From the NCBI RefSeq assembly GCF_000963925.1, contig NZ_BAMV01000002.1:58480-122479 (forward strand): a stretch of 64,000 bases of DNA, read 5' to 3'. A program made the position numbers and the translations under genes. Every line of letters starts with the position of its first letter. Positions within the stretch are counted from its first letter, which is position 1. The notes below the pieces were generated by a model. It saw only the letters and a list, made by a program, of their open reading frames with translations, searched no databases and had not been told where the DNA came from. This DNA is from Acetobacter cibinongensis (GTDB lineage Bacteria > Pseudomonadota > Alphaproteobacteria > Acetobacterales > Acetobacteraceae). Positions 53,577 to 62,749 of the stretch are shown here, in pieces.

Positions 53577-54345
53577 TTCCCTCCCTCACACTCACCAGCC
53601 ACCTGCACCTGCCGTTCCCATGATTGCTGTGCACAATATGAGCAAACTCTATGGGGAGTTTGTTGCGCTGGACCGGCTTAGTTTTGACGTGCAACGAGGC
53701 GAAAAAATCGTTGTTCTTGGTCCGTCCGGGTCAGGAAAATCCACCCTCATTCGGACGTTCAACCGTATAGAACCCCACGATAGCGGCAGTATTCTGATAG
53801 ATGGCAAGGTGATTAATGACAAAACCAGCCTGACAGAATTACGCTGCATGGTCGGCATGGTTTTCCAAAATTACAATCTTTTCCCGCATTTGAGCGTGCT
53901 GGACAACTGCACTCTGGCACCCCAGCTCGTGCGTAATGTGCCGCGTAAAGATGCGCAGGAAATGGCGCATAATTTCCTCAAACAGGTCGGTATCCCGGAG
54001 CAGGCCAATAAATACCCCATCCAGCTTTCCGGGGGGCAACAACAGCGTGTTGCCATAGCCCGTGCGCTGTGTATGCAGCCGGAAGTCATGTTGTTTGATG
54101 AACCAACTGCTGCTCTGGACCCAGAAGCCATAACCGGTGTTGTGAGCATTATGGATACCTTGGCAGAACAAGGTATCACCACGCTCTGTGTGACACACGA
54201 GATGGCGTTTAGCCGCCGCATTGCGGATAAAATTATCTTCATGGATCAAGGGCGTATTCTTGAAATAACACCACCAGAGCAATTTTTTACCACGCCCCAG
54301 ACAGAGCGCGCCAATAACTTTCTGAACCAGATGATCCGTTACTAA
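53566..54345 (+). CDS. Amino-acid ABC transporter ATPase (GlnQ/HisP-type)
   Basis: A 259-residue ATPase from the ATG at 53566, overlapping the fused permease by 11 nt; the frame extends upstream to 53440 only inside that gene. Walker A G-P-S-G-S-G-K-S-T, Q-loop (V-F-Q-N-Y-N-L-F-P-H), signature L-S-G-G-Q-Q-Q-R and Walker B D-E-P-T-A-A-L-D-P-E are all intact. Powers the fused importer. Confidence 0.95.
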   Translation: MHSNSLPHTHQPPAPAVPMIAVHNMSKLYGEFVALDRLSFDVQRGEKIVVLGPSGSGKSTLIRTFNRIEPHDSGSILIDGKVINDKTSLTELRCMVGMVFQNYNLFPHLSVLDNCTLAPQLVRNVPRKDAQEMAHNFLKQVGIPEQANKYPIQLSGGQQQRVAIARALCMQPEVMLFDEPTAALDPEAITGVVSIMDTLAEQGITTLCVTHEMAFSRRIADKIIFMDQGRILEITPPEQFFTTPQTERANNFLNQMIRY

Positions 54346-54474
54346 GATCACACATCAGCGCGTGTAAAAGTAAGATTTACTACATTCCAAACGAAACGGG
54401 CTGCAACTTCGTTATTAATTTGCAATGAAGTTGTTACTTGGGTGGTGTCCCACCCCAGCAATCAAGGGGATCTC

Positions 54475-54594
54475 ATGACCGCCCGTTTTTTCCGTCTCGT
54501 CCTTAAAGCGACTTTGGCAGCCATGTCGCCCATGACGAGAGTCAATGCCCCAACCCGTTCCCTACACGTCCTAGCGCGAGGAGTGCAGGCATGA
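54475..54594 (+). CDS. Possible 39-aa leader peptide coupled to the TonB receptor
   Basis: A short frame with a good ribosome site (AAGGGGA, 5 nt spacing) that ends in TGA overlapping the receptor ATG (ATGA). It encodes a basic, hydrophobic peptide beginning M-T-A-R-F-F-R-L-V-L-K. The overlap suggests translational coupling, but length is too small for certainty, and the receptor has its own GAGGAG site. Confidence 0.35.
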   Translation: MTARFFRLVLKATLAAMSPMTRVNAPTRSLHVLARGVQA

Positions 54595-56912
54595 CATTCC
54601 CTTCCCGGTTTCTCTCCTTCAAACTCCAGCAACAGGCAACGCGCCGTAAATTGGCACTGACCGCCCTGTTGCTGGGAACAACGGCCGCCCTGCCAGCTTT
54701 GGCCGCAGTGGATTCACAGCCCGCTGCGCCACACGCTCCCAGCGGTGTACATGCCAAATCTGGCAAGGCTGTTATGCCCGTTGCACGCCGCAAAGCGCGT
54801 GGTCCGCACAGAAGCACCTCTCCTGAAGATATTCAGGTTGTCACAACGCGCACCGCTCACTATCTGTCCCAGCCCGGCACAGTGAATATCATGAGCGGCA
54901 AAGAGCTGCGTGAACTGCATGTCGAAAGCCCAAAGGAAATTGCTGCCTACACACCAGGCGTCACAGCCGTTAGCGCTACCTCGGGCAGTTCACCCATTTT
55001 CTCTATCCGTGGTGTGGGTCTGGATGACTATGTTGGCACCAACATGGGGGGGATTGGCATTTACCTTGATGGCGTGTTTGCCCCCTACCCTGCCCTGTAT
55101 AACGGCCAGATGCTCGACATTGAAAATGTTGTTGTAGAAAAAGGCCCTCAGGGTTTTGACATGGGCCGCAGCACCACAGGCGGTAGTGTCAATATTACCG
55201 CCGTGAAGCCTTCAAACAAATTCGGCGGCTACGCAGAATGGGGTTACAGCAGCTACAATACCAGCACTGGTAAGTTTGCAGTTAACGTGCCCATTACTGA
55301 CAAGATTTCAAATCGTACCGCCTTTAGCTATACAAAAGGCGATGGCTGGCAGCGTGACATCAACACCAGCCGCCGCTACGGCGCACAAGATTTGCTGGCG
55401 ATCAGAAACCTGACGAAATTCCAAATTGACGATAAGACATCTGCTCTTCTCAACATCCATTACACCCGTGACCGTGGCACCCCGATGTCTCCGCAGAACA
55501 CGGCAGGCGATGCCGTGAATGGTTATCCAGTTGGCACTATTGGTGTGAGCTCTAACGCACGCTTTGATCAGGTGAATGTGGGCCAGAACCGTGTTGGCCG
55601 TAAAGAAAATGGCGGTGGCGCATCACTCTCCTTTGAACATGTGTTCAATTTTGGTGTTTTCAGCTCACAAACCGCCATCGATATGTACCGCAGAAGCATT
55701 TACGATAACTATGACGGCGAATCTGTACAAGTTGCAGACTACCACTGGAACGACACCTATCTGGCGCAGTCACATGACATGCACCTGCGCACCAATATTG
55801 CCAAAATATTCCACCTGACAGTTGGCATTTACGAATCCTATGACAAGATTGATGGTGCCTATACCAGTTATCGTGGTTTTCTGTTTGACCGCCCTGAAGC
55901 AAACCTGACCGACCATTTCAGCCAGCAGAACCTCTCGGCTGGTGTGTACGTTAATACTGTTACCAATATTACGCATAGTCTGGACTTTATTGCATCTGGG
56001 CGCTTTTCTTACGATGAACGCGGATTTCATGGCGGCACACACGATGATAACGGCGTGCTGACAGGCGTATCTGGCACCAACCTGTCCTACATGAACACCA
56101 GCCATAACTATCAGCGTCTGACTGGCCGTGTAGGCCTTAGGTATCAGGTTGTGCCCGGCACGTACCTTTATGGCACCATTTCAAATGGGTACAAGGCTGG
56201 AACCTATTTTGCAGCCCCAGTGTCCGCCCCGCAGGCACTTGACTATGTCCGCCCTGAAAATCTGATTGCTTATGAAGTTGGTGTAAAATCAAGCCTGTTC
56301 AAAAACAAGGTTATGGTTGAAGGCTCTTTGTTTGACTATGAATACCACAATAGACAAACTCTCTTTGTAGCAGAAATGCCCGGAGACATTACCTCCCTCA
56401 GCCTTGGCCCTATATCACGGGCAAGAACACGTGGCGGCGAACTGTCTTCAACCCTGCATGACTTGATCCCCAACCTGGATATACGCGGGTCTTTTGCTTA
56501 CCTTGATGCACGGGCCATCTCCGCAGTGAATAATATTGGTGGTTTGCCGCTCCTCTCCAATGTGGGTGCCCATTCTGCATTGCCCTTTGCGCCGCGCTTT
56601 TCCTGGAGTGCTGTGGCCCGGTACGGCATTGACATCAACCGCTACCGCTTGACCCTGCAAGCCAGCTACACATGGAAAGACAATATGCTGGTTGCCCTGG
56701 GTGACCCCAACGGCAAAACAAACAAAATCAGTTCCATGGGGCTGCGCATGGAGTTTGCACCGAAGACCAGCAAATGGAGCGCTGCTGTCTATGTGGACAA
56801 TATGCTGAACAACCATGGCAATGTTTACTCCTTTACCGGAAGTGACAACAGCCGTGCGCAATATCTGCAAACGCCACGCTGGATTGGTGGAGAACTCCGC
56901 TACAACTTCTAA
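54591..56912 (+). CDS. TonB-dependent receptor of the catabolic region
   Basis: A 773-residue receptor with no STN domain. Signal peptide (~1-38), an unusual Ala/Pro/Lys/Arg-rich linker (~40-75), a plug (Y-T-P-G-V-T-A-V-S; F-S-I-R-G-V-G-L-D-D-Y; G-P-Q-G-F-D-M-G-R-S-T-T-G-G) and a barrel ending in R-Y-N-F. GAGGAG lies 7 nt before the ATG. It is downstream of an amino-acid ABC importer and upstream of catabolic enzymes, which suggests uptake of the same compound or of a chelate across the outer membrane. Ligand unknown. Confidence 0.92.
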   Translation: MTFPSRFLSFKLQQQATRRKLALTALLLGTTAALPALAAVDSQPAAPHAPSGVHAKSGKAVMPVARRKARGPHRSTSPEDIQVVTTRTAHYLSQPGTVNIMSGKELRELHVESPKEIAAYTPGVTAVSATSGSSPIFSIRGVGLDDYVGTNMGGIGIYLDGVFAPYPALYNGQMLDIENVVVEKGPQGFDMGRSTTGGSVNITAVKPSNKFGGYAEWGYSSYNTSTGKFAVNVPITDKISNRTAFSYTKGDGWQRDINTSRRYGAQDLLAIRNLTKFQIDDKTSALLNIHYTRDRGTPMSPQNTAGDAVNGYPVGTIGVSSNARFDQVNVGQNRVGRKENGGGASLSFEHVFNFGVFSSQTAIDMYRRSIYDNYDGESVQVADYHWNDTYLAQSHDMHLRTNIAKIFHLTVGIYESYDKIDGAYTSYRGFLFDRPEANLTDHFSQQNLSAGVYVNTVTNITHSLDFIASGRFSYDERGFHGGTHDDNGVLTGVSGTNLSYMNTSHNYQRLTGRVGLRYQVVPGTYLYGTISNGYKAGTYFAAPVSAPQALDYVRPENLIAYEVGVKSSLFKNKVMVEGSLFDYEYHNRQTLFVAEMPGDITSLSLGPISRARTRGGELSSTLHDLIPNLDIRGSFAYLDARAISAVNNIGGLPLLSNVGAHSALPFAPRFSWSAVARYGIDINRYRLTLQASYTWKDNMLVALGDPNGKTNKISSMGLRMEFAPKTSKWSAAVYVDNMLNNHGNVYSFTGSDNSRAQYLQTPRWIGGELRYNF

Positions 56913-56917
56913 CCCAC

Positions 56918-56953
56918 AAAGCTGTGGTGCCGGATACTGCACCACAGCTTTTT
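56918..56953 (+). terminator. Terminator after the TonB receptor gene
   Basis: AAAGCTGTGGTGC / GCACCACAGCTTT perfect 13-bp stem, 8-nt loop, TTTTT. It ends just before the next gene, so that gene either depends on readthrough or has a weak promoter of its own. Confidence 0.9.
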
Positions 56954-56968
56954 CCTGAGATGAACGGT

Positions 56969-57814
56969 ATGCGTCTGGAAGTTTTTAAAACCTTGTGGGG
57001 TGATAACCGCCCTTGGCACCATGCCGTACAGGAAGTGCGCGCAGCAGGTTTTACCGGTATTGAGGCCCGCATACCAGCCACCCCTGCCGATGCACAGCAG
57101 CAGGCCCAACTGCTTAAGCACGCCGATATGCCGTATATTGGCATTGCAATGACGGGTGGGGGCGTTATTCCTAGCCAGAATGCCACGCTTGAGCACCACC
57201 TGACAGATTTGCGCTCCAACCTTGAGCGTGCTGCTCTTATGGCACCTCGTTTCATTAATGTGCTTGGGGGCAATGACCGATGGAGCGCAACACAGCAGGC
57301 GGAATTCATTACACAAGCTCACGCTATCGGACAGGAAACTGGCATAACTTGCGTTTTTGAAACGCATCGTTCACGTATTTTGGCAAATCCCTGGATTACA
57401 CTTGATGTTTTACCTCATGTGCCAGAGGATGTGTTATTTACGCTGGACATCAGTCATTGGGTTGTGTGTTGTGAACGCCTGCTAAATGACCCAGCCGATG
57501 ACTTTTCCGCCTTCTTTAAGCGTGTGCACCATATTCAGGCCCGCATAGGCTATGATCAGGGGCCTCAAATTCCCCATCCTGCCGCCCCAGAATATGCTGA
57601 GTGCGTACGCTTCCATCAGCATGTTTGGGAGCAGGTCTGGCGCGCCCAGAAGGCGCGCGGTTACGCCATCAGCACACTTACACCAGAATGCGGGCCTGAC
57701 GGATATGTTCACACCCTTCCTTTTACCAACGCCCCCGTGGCAGATCTGTGGGAAATGAACACATGGATAGGCCAGACTGAGCAGAAGCACTTCCAGACCC
57801 TCTTTCCTCAATAA
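56969..57814 (+). CDS. Sugar phosphate isomerase/epimerase-like TIM-barrel protein
   Basis: A 281-residue xylose-isomerase-like protein. An ATG at 56924 lies inside the terminator, so the start is 56969 (GAGA 8 nt upstream) or 56960. The barrel shows V-R-A-A-G-F-T-G-I-E-A-R, F-I-N-V-L-G-G, C-V-F-E-T-H-R, T-L-D-I-S-H-W-V and H-I-Q-A-R; these Glu/Asp/His residues are the expected metal ligands. Substrate is unknown. It precedes the oxygenase by 18 nt. Confidence 0.82.
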   Translation: MRLEVFKTLWGDNRPWHHAVQEVRAAGFTGIEARIPATPADAQQQAQLLKHADMPYIGIAMTGGGVIPSQNATLEHHLTDLRSNLERAALMAPRFINVLGGNDRWSATQQAEFITQAHAIGQETGITCVFETHRSRILANPWITLDVLPHVPEDVLFTLDISHWVVCCERLLNDPADDFSAFFKRVHHIQARIGYDQGPQIPHPAAPEYAECVRFHQHVWEQVWRAQKARGYAISTLTPECGPDGYVHTLPFTNAPVADLWEMNTWIGQTEQKHFQTLFPQ

Positions 57815-57832
57815 GCCAACCGGAAAAACGCC

Positions 57833-58870
57833 ATGACAGAAACTGAAACTTTTACCTCTATTCCTGTCGTTAACATTGCAGGTTTATACAGTAAGTCTGT
57901 GTCCGACCGCATGGCCGTTGCCAAAGAGCTCGGTCATGCGGCACGCACTGTGGGGTTTTTATATATTTCTGGCCATCATATTCCGGCAGAAACCATTCAG
58001 GCTGTCCGTGCTGCTGCCAAAGCCTTTTTTGCACAACCCTTTGATTACAAAATGGACTATTACATTGGCACATCCGCCACTCATAAAGGCTTTGTGCCAG
58101 AGGGAGAGGAAGTGTATGGCAGCGGCAGGCCTGACCACAAAGAGGCCTTTGATATTGGCTTTGAGGTGCCGGCTGATAACCCGCTCGTTGTGGCCAAAAC
58201 ACCTTTGCTTGGCCCAAACAACTGGCCAACTGTACCCGGCTTTAAAGAGGCAGCACAGACCTACTACAAAGCAGTTTTTGCACTAGGCCGCACCTTGTTT
58301 CAGGGGTTTGCGCTCGCGCTTGGTCTACCTGAGACCTACTTTGATGACCATGCCAATTTCCCTCCTTCCAAACTGCGCATGATCCATTATCCCTATGATG
58401 CTGACGCGCAGGATGCACCGGGTATTGGTGCACATACAGACTATGAATGCTTTACTATTCTGCTAGCCGATCAACCGGGTCTGGAAGTGATGAACGGCAA
58501 TGGGGACTGGATTGATGCTCCCCCCATCCCCGGTGCATTTGTTGTGAATATTGGTGATATGCTGGAGGTTATGACCGCCGGAGCGTTTGTTGCCACAGCT
58601 CACCGCGTAAGAAGTGTTAAAGAGGAGCGCTACTCTTTTCCGCTTTTCTACGCCTGTGACTATCATACGCAAATCCGTCCACTGCCTGCTTTTGAAACCG
58701 GCAAGCAGGATTATGAAACCATTACTATTGGGGAGCATATGTGGGCCCAGGCTCTTCAGACTTACCAGTATCTGACACGGCGTGTTGAGGCAGGTGAAAT
58801 CTCCCTTCCACAAGGAGCACGCAAAACTGCTACGTTTGGGCACCTAAACAAAACAAAAACGTCTGTCTGA
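57833..58870 (+). CDS. Isopenicillin-N-synthase-family Fe(II) oxygenase
   Basis: A 345-residue 2OG-Fe(II)-type oxygenase. The N-terminal half has I-P-V-V-N-I-A-G-L and G-F-L-Y-I-S-G-H-H-I-P; the core has the iron-binding H-T-D (G-A-H-T-D-Y-E-C-F) and distal His (A-T-A-H-R-V), with E-R-Y-S-F-P-L-F-Y giving the Arg-x-Ser that binds 2-oxoglutarate. It would hydroxylate or desaturate a small molecule. It is not a clear match to the ethylene-forming enzyme. Co-directional with the TIM-barrel and aldolase genes, spacing 18 and 15 nt. Confidence 0.9.
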   Translation: MTETETFTSIPVVNIAGLYSKSVSDRMAVAKELGHAARTVGFLYISGHHIPAETIQAVRAAAKAFFAQPFDYKMDYYIGTSATHKGFVPEGEEVYGSGRPDHKEAFDIGFEVPADNPLVVAKTPLLGPNNWPTVPGFKEAAQTYYKAVFALGRTLFQGFALALGLPETYFDDHANFPPSKLRMIHYPYDADAQDAPGIGAHTDYECFTILLADQPGLEVMNGNGDWIDAPPIPGAFVVNIGDMLEVMTAGAFVATAHRVRSVKEERYSFPLFYACDYHTQIRPLPAFETGKQDYETITIGEHMWAQALQTYQYLTRRVEAGEISLPQGARKTATFGHLNKTKTSV

Positions 58871-58885
58871 CAAAGAGAACCATCA

Positions 58886-59626
58886 ATGCTTAATACAACA
58901 CCAACGGAACAAGCACTGCGCGAAGATCTGGCTGCTGCATACCGCCTCATGGCGCATTTTAACATGACAGATCTTGTCTATACCCATCTGTCTGTGCGTC
59001 TACCCGGGGAAGATCATCGTTTTCTGGTCAATCCTTACGGGCTTCTGTTTGAAGAAATTACCGCCAGTTCTCTGGTCGTGGTTGATGCTGAGGGCTTACC
59101 AAAGCAGGAAACATCATGGCCGGTAAACCCTGCCGGCTTTGTCATACATTCTGCGGTCCATCGGAGCAGGCCGGATGCTGCCTGCGTCATGCATACCCAT
59201 ACCGTACCGGGCATGGTTATTGCTGCGCAGGAAACCAATATCCTGCCCCTCAACCAGATAAATATTGAGTTCTATGGCTCGGTAGGTTTTCACCGGTACG
59301 AAGGCATCGCCGCAGACGACAACCTGAGCGAACGTGAACGTCTGGTTCAAGATCTTGGTACAAACAGCGCCCTGATTTTACAAAACCACGGCTTACTGAC
59401 GGTAGGTGAGACCGTGGCACGCGCTTTCTACCGCATGTATTATCTGGAACAATCCTGCCGGATTCAGATTGCAGCACAATCCACAGGCGTAGCGCTCCAT
59501 ATTCCCTCTGAAGACAAAATACTTCGCACAAAAAAACAGTTTGATGAAGACCCGGATCAAGGACGTATGATCTGGAGTGCACTACGCAGAAAACTGGACC
59601 GTGAACAACCAGACTATAAAAACTAG
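58886..59626 (+). CDS. Class II aldolase/adducin-domain protein
   Basis: A 246-residue protein of the FucA/AraD fold. The zinc histidines lie in M-H-T-H-T-V-P-G and the late Q-N-H-G-L-L-T-V-G; the early N-M-T-D-L-V-Y-T-H-L-S-V-R is typical. The family splits sugar phosphates or acts as epimerase/decarboxylase; many bacterial members near oxygenases have no known substrate. Last gene of the receptor-isomerase-oxygenase-aldolase row. Confidence 0.9.
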   Translation: MLNTTPTEQALREDLAAAYRLMAHFNMTDLVYTHLSVRLPGEDHRFLVNPYGLLFEEITASSLVVVDAEGLPKQETSWPVNPAGFVIHSAVHRSRPDAACVMHTHTVPGMVIAAQETNILPLNQINIEFYGSVGFHRYEGIAADDNLSERERLVQDLGTNSALILQNHGLLTVGETVARAFYRMYYLEQSCRIQIAAQSTGVALHIPSEDKILRTKKQFDEDPDQGRMIWSALRRKLDREQPDYKN

Positions 59627-60185
59627 TATCTGGGATCATTAGACTTAGGATTCATTCTTTGAGATGGAAGCCGAAGGATGAATCTATAGTGATTTGGACA
59701 TATGAAAGTATGAGCGCAGCGATCGTATCTGGTTACGACACGCTGCCAGCCTTTCAGCACACATGCGGCTGAAGGCCGTTGCAAATGACGTAAACTATCC
59801 CGCTCTAGGTCCAGTAATTTTCTGTTAAAGCATTCTCTACACTGAATGAATTGTTAGCAATTCCCTATGGCGGAATAATCTGTTTCATGAAGGCAGCCGG
59901 GATCGGAAACCTGCCAGAGAGATTATCACGCATATTGTCTCTGAATCTGGTGTTGCTGCTGTTTTTAAAGGTCTGTCGCGCCGTCAAGCCACTGAATCGG
60001 TTTGGTATTCATCTGCTCAATCGGGCTATTTCATATCGCCATTCCTCCAGTAAAAAAAGAAGAAATGGGAACATAGAGGGCCGCAAAACCAAGCGGTTTT
60101 TAGGGTCCCATAATTAGTTGTTGAGAATAATTATTAATATTGTTATACGAAGACGCAATTATTAAATTTAGGTGAGACTATACGA
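59627..60185. other. Intergenic region before the siderophore receptor
   Basis: About 560 nt. GATTCAT (59650-59656) and ATGAATC, 22 nt later, form a 7-bp inverted repeat around a GC-richer stretch. A plus frame at 59851-60117 (88 codons) is not recognisable and its neighbouring frames are broken; it might be old transposase debris, but I cannot show that. The last 70 nt hold the Fur-like box. Confidence 0.35.
60122..60136. promoter_or_regulatory. Fur-like box upstream of the siderophore receptor
   Basis: TGAGAATAATTATTA agrees with the Fur 7-1-7 pattern TGATAAT-n-ATTATCA at all but two positions and sits 50 nt before the receptor ATG. It suggests iron repression of the receptor. The regulator assignment is inferred. 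Confidence 0.6.
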
Positions 60186-62561
60186 ATGACTAAAGTTTAC
60201 CGGGCGTATCTTACGCCTATGTCTGTGGTGAGCGCTCTGTTCTTTTCGACACAGGCATTGGCTGCTACGTCGTCCAATGTGCCAAACGCGGAAAAACACC
60301 CCAAACGCGAAAGCAAGCGTGTCAAGAAAACGGAGGCACGTAACGGAACAGATATCGCCAGCATCAATGCAGAGGATGAAGAACGTCTGACTGTTAAGGG
60401 GCATGGGTTCAACACCATGCATCAGTCTCTTGGTTTGTCACGTATGCCGCAGGACGTCATGCATACGCCCCAGAACATCAACGTGGTGCCACAAGCGCTG
60501 ATGCGGCAGCAGAATGTTAAATCTCTGGATGAAGCTTTACGGAATGTGCCGGGAGTCACCGCCTCTATTGGTGAAGGCGCAGGAGGTATGAACGGCGATC
60601 AGTTTCTGATTCGTGGGTTTCAAGCTCAAAACGATATCTACGAAGATGGGTTAAGGGATTTTGGTGTTTACTCCAGAGATTCCTTTAATTTCGAATCCGT
60701 CTCTGTGATCAAAGGCCCCTCTTCTGAAGTGTTCGGAAATGGGACCACAGGCGGTGCCATCAATATGGTCACCAAAACCCCAACGCTCAATAATAGTTAC
60801 TCAGCTGAATTTACAGGAGGCTCCGGGAGCTATTACCGCGGCACACTGGATATCAACCAGAAACTGGATAACTCAACCGCGTTTCGTCTGACCGGAATGG
60901 GAGACGAACATAATGTTGTTGGGCGAGATTTCATATACTCTCATCGCTGGGGGGTTGCGCCATCCCTAGCATTTGGTCTTGGGAAACGGGCCACCCTTGT
61001 TTTGCAATATTTACACCAACAGGAAAACTCCGTGCCTGATTTCGGTGTGCCTGTGGTGAAAAAACCAGGAGCATCTTACGGGCAACCTATTACCCAATAT
61101 GGTATTCGGCGTACCAACTGGTACGGAACCAATAATGACCAGAATTCGACCAATGATAATATGGAAACAGCGCGGTTTACCTACAAATTAAACAGCCATA
61201 TTACCATTTATGATGACCTGCGTGGTGGCCAGTATTACCGTAATTTTGCAGCTTCCAAAGCTACATGCGACACAACATGTGTGAACAATTATTTTAATGG
61301 AGACCCTGCTGCTGCATTGGTTGCGCGGTCCGGGCCCTCTGGTGCAGGGAAAGGTACCGGACCTGGAACCTATATGGCTCCGTTGCCCTATGAGCAAAGA
61401 AGCTGGTCTGTACAGAATGTTGCGTCAATGGTTGCAAATTTTAACACGGGATTTTTACGGCATCAGTTGGTTGCTGGGTTTGATATTGAACGGGTGAATG
61501 ATGTGCGTTCACAATCAACATATTTAAAAGCTAAGCCCTATGCGAATTTGGTCAATCCTAACCCCTATGTTGGTAACCTAGACCTTGTTGCAGGGGAGTC
61601 TAATCCTGCAGGATTGGTTACGTTAGGCAGTTTAGGCGCAAAACCTCACAGTAGCGGATACGGATTTGATACAGGACTGTTCCTGTTTGATCAGATCTGG
61701 TTAACAAAGTGGCTCTCTGTAAAAGGAGGCTTCCGTTGGGACCGTTGGCAGACAAGCTACAACCTGACGGGGGGAAATGTTGCTACTAATCCTGACAAAC
61801 ATTTTCATGATGTGAGTGGCGTATTTAACCCGAACGTCAGTCTTGTTGCGACACCGGATGAACACCAGACTTATTATTTCACGTGGGCAAGTTCAACAAC
61901 ACCCATGGGGATGTATGTAACCAATGGATCGGTTCCTATTCGTCCCGGTACAAATTCTTTCGCAAGCCCAGAAAAAGCCCAGCTTTACGAATTGGGTGCG
62001 AAATATAGCTTGTTTCATGATCGTATAGGGGCCACGGCTTCTTTGTTCCGTCTTGATAAAGGCAACGCTATGAACGCTGACCCTGTTACAGGTGAAGTGC
62101 AGGGATCATCAGACCGTCAGCGTAATCAGGGACTAGAATTGTCCGTGGGCGGAATTATTCTGCCGGGATGGAATGTGACGGCAACGTACGCTTTGTATGA
62201 TAGCGATACGACCTATTCAGCCACAAAGGCCAATCGTGGAAAAAATGTTCAATATGTGCCTCACAATCAGGCAACACTCTGGTCTGTTTATAACGCTTTT
62301 CCAAATACACCCTACAATATAGCCTTTGGCGGGGGCGTTACCTGGCGTCAACATGTTTGGCTAGACGCGGCCAACACCCTACGTGCGCCAGCCAACCTTG
62401 ATTTTAGCGCGATGATATCTCATCGGTTTGACAAACATTGGAAGGTTTCCATGAATGGATACAATCTTGCTAACCGCGTGAATTATCAAAGCCTGTTTTC
62501 CAACCGCGCCACACCCTCTGCCGGAAGAATTTTCTTGGGGGAAGTCAGCTTCACGTATTAA
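60186..62561 (+). CDS. TonB-dependent siderophore receptor
   Basis: A 791-residue receptor of the ferric-siderophore class. Signal peptide (~1-26), a basic linker, then a plug with T-P-Q-N-I-N-V-V-P-Q, N-V-P-G-V-T-A-S-I-G-E-G-A-G-G, F-L-I-R-G-F-Q-A-Q-N-D-I-Y-E-D-G-L-R and G-P-S-S-E-V-F-G-N-G-T-T-G-G-A-I-N; the barrel ends in V-S-F-T-Y. The plug resembles catecholate-type receptors (Fiu/FhuE-like), but the siderophore is not known. A Fur-like box precedes it and a hairpin follows. No siderophore synthesis genes are nearby. Confidence 0.92.
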   Translation: MTKVYRAYLTPMSVVSALFFSTQALAATSSNVPNAEKHPKRESKRVKKTEARNGTDIASINAEDEERLTVKGHGFNTMHQSLGLSRMPQDVMHTPQNINVVPQALMRQQNVKSLDEALRNVPGVTASIGEGAGGMNGDQFLIRGFQAQNDIYEDGLRDFGVYSRDSFNFESVSVIKGPSSEVFGNGTTGGAINMVTKTPTLNNSYSAEFTGGSGSYYRGTLDINQKLDNSTAFRLTGMGDEHNVVGRDFIYSHRWGVAPSLAFGLGKRATLVLQYLHQQENSVPDFGVPVVKKPGASYGQPITQYGIRRTNWYGTNNDQNSTNDNMETARFTYKLNSHITIYDDLRGGQYYRNFAASKATCDTTCVNNYFNGDPAAALVARSGPSGAGKGTGPGTYMAPLPYEQRSWSVQNVASMVANFNTGFLRHQLVAGFDIERVNDVRSQSTYLKAKPYANLVNPNPYVGNLDLVAGESNPAGLVTLGSLGAKPHSSGYGFDTGLFLFDQIWLTKWLSVKGGFRWDRWQTSYNLTGGNVATNPDKHFHDVSGVFNPNVSLVATPDEHQTYYFTWASSTTPMGMYVTNGSVPIRPGTNSFASPEKAQLYELGAKYSLFHDRIGATASLFRLDKGNAMNADPVTGEVQGSSDRQRNQGLELSVGGIILPGWNVTATYALYDSDTTYSATKANRGKNVQYVPHNQATLWSVYNAFPNTPYNIAFGGGVTWRQHVWLDAANTLRAPANLDFSAMISHRFDKHWKVSMNGYNLANRVNYQSLFSNRATPSAGRIFLGEVSFTY

Positions 62562-62588
62562 TACGAAAAAAAATAAAACACATTAATT

Positions 62589-62637
62589 ATCAAGGAAGAA
62601 TTAATTTCATCATAGTGAATTCTTTCTTGATTGAAAA
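62589..62637 (+). terminator. Hairpin after the siderophore receptor
   Basis: ATCAAGGAAGAATT / AATTCTTTCTTGAT 14-bp stem with one G-T pair and a 15-nt loop, 28 nt after the stop codon; the following T tract is poor, so it may act mainly in mRNA stability. Confidence 0.6.
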
Positions 62638-62749
62638 AGTTTCCTGTCATGCGAATGTATCTCCAGCGCACACAAGGATGAACTTATTTAGCAGGAAAGT
62701 TGAAAACTTTGATCGTATAGACGTGTCACGGTTGAGTGTCAGACCATAG

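Noticed and set aside
57833..58870. An ethylene-forming enzyme.
   Set aside because: It shares only the general oxygenase core; the regions typical of the Pseudomonas enzyme are not seen.
59627..60120. An IS5-type transposase remnant.
   Set aside because: Only an I-P-P-like fragment and a short inverted repeat support it; too weak to call.
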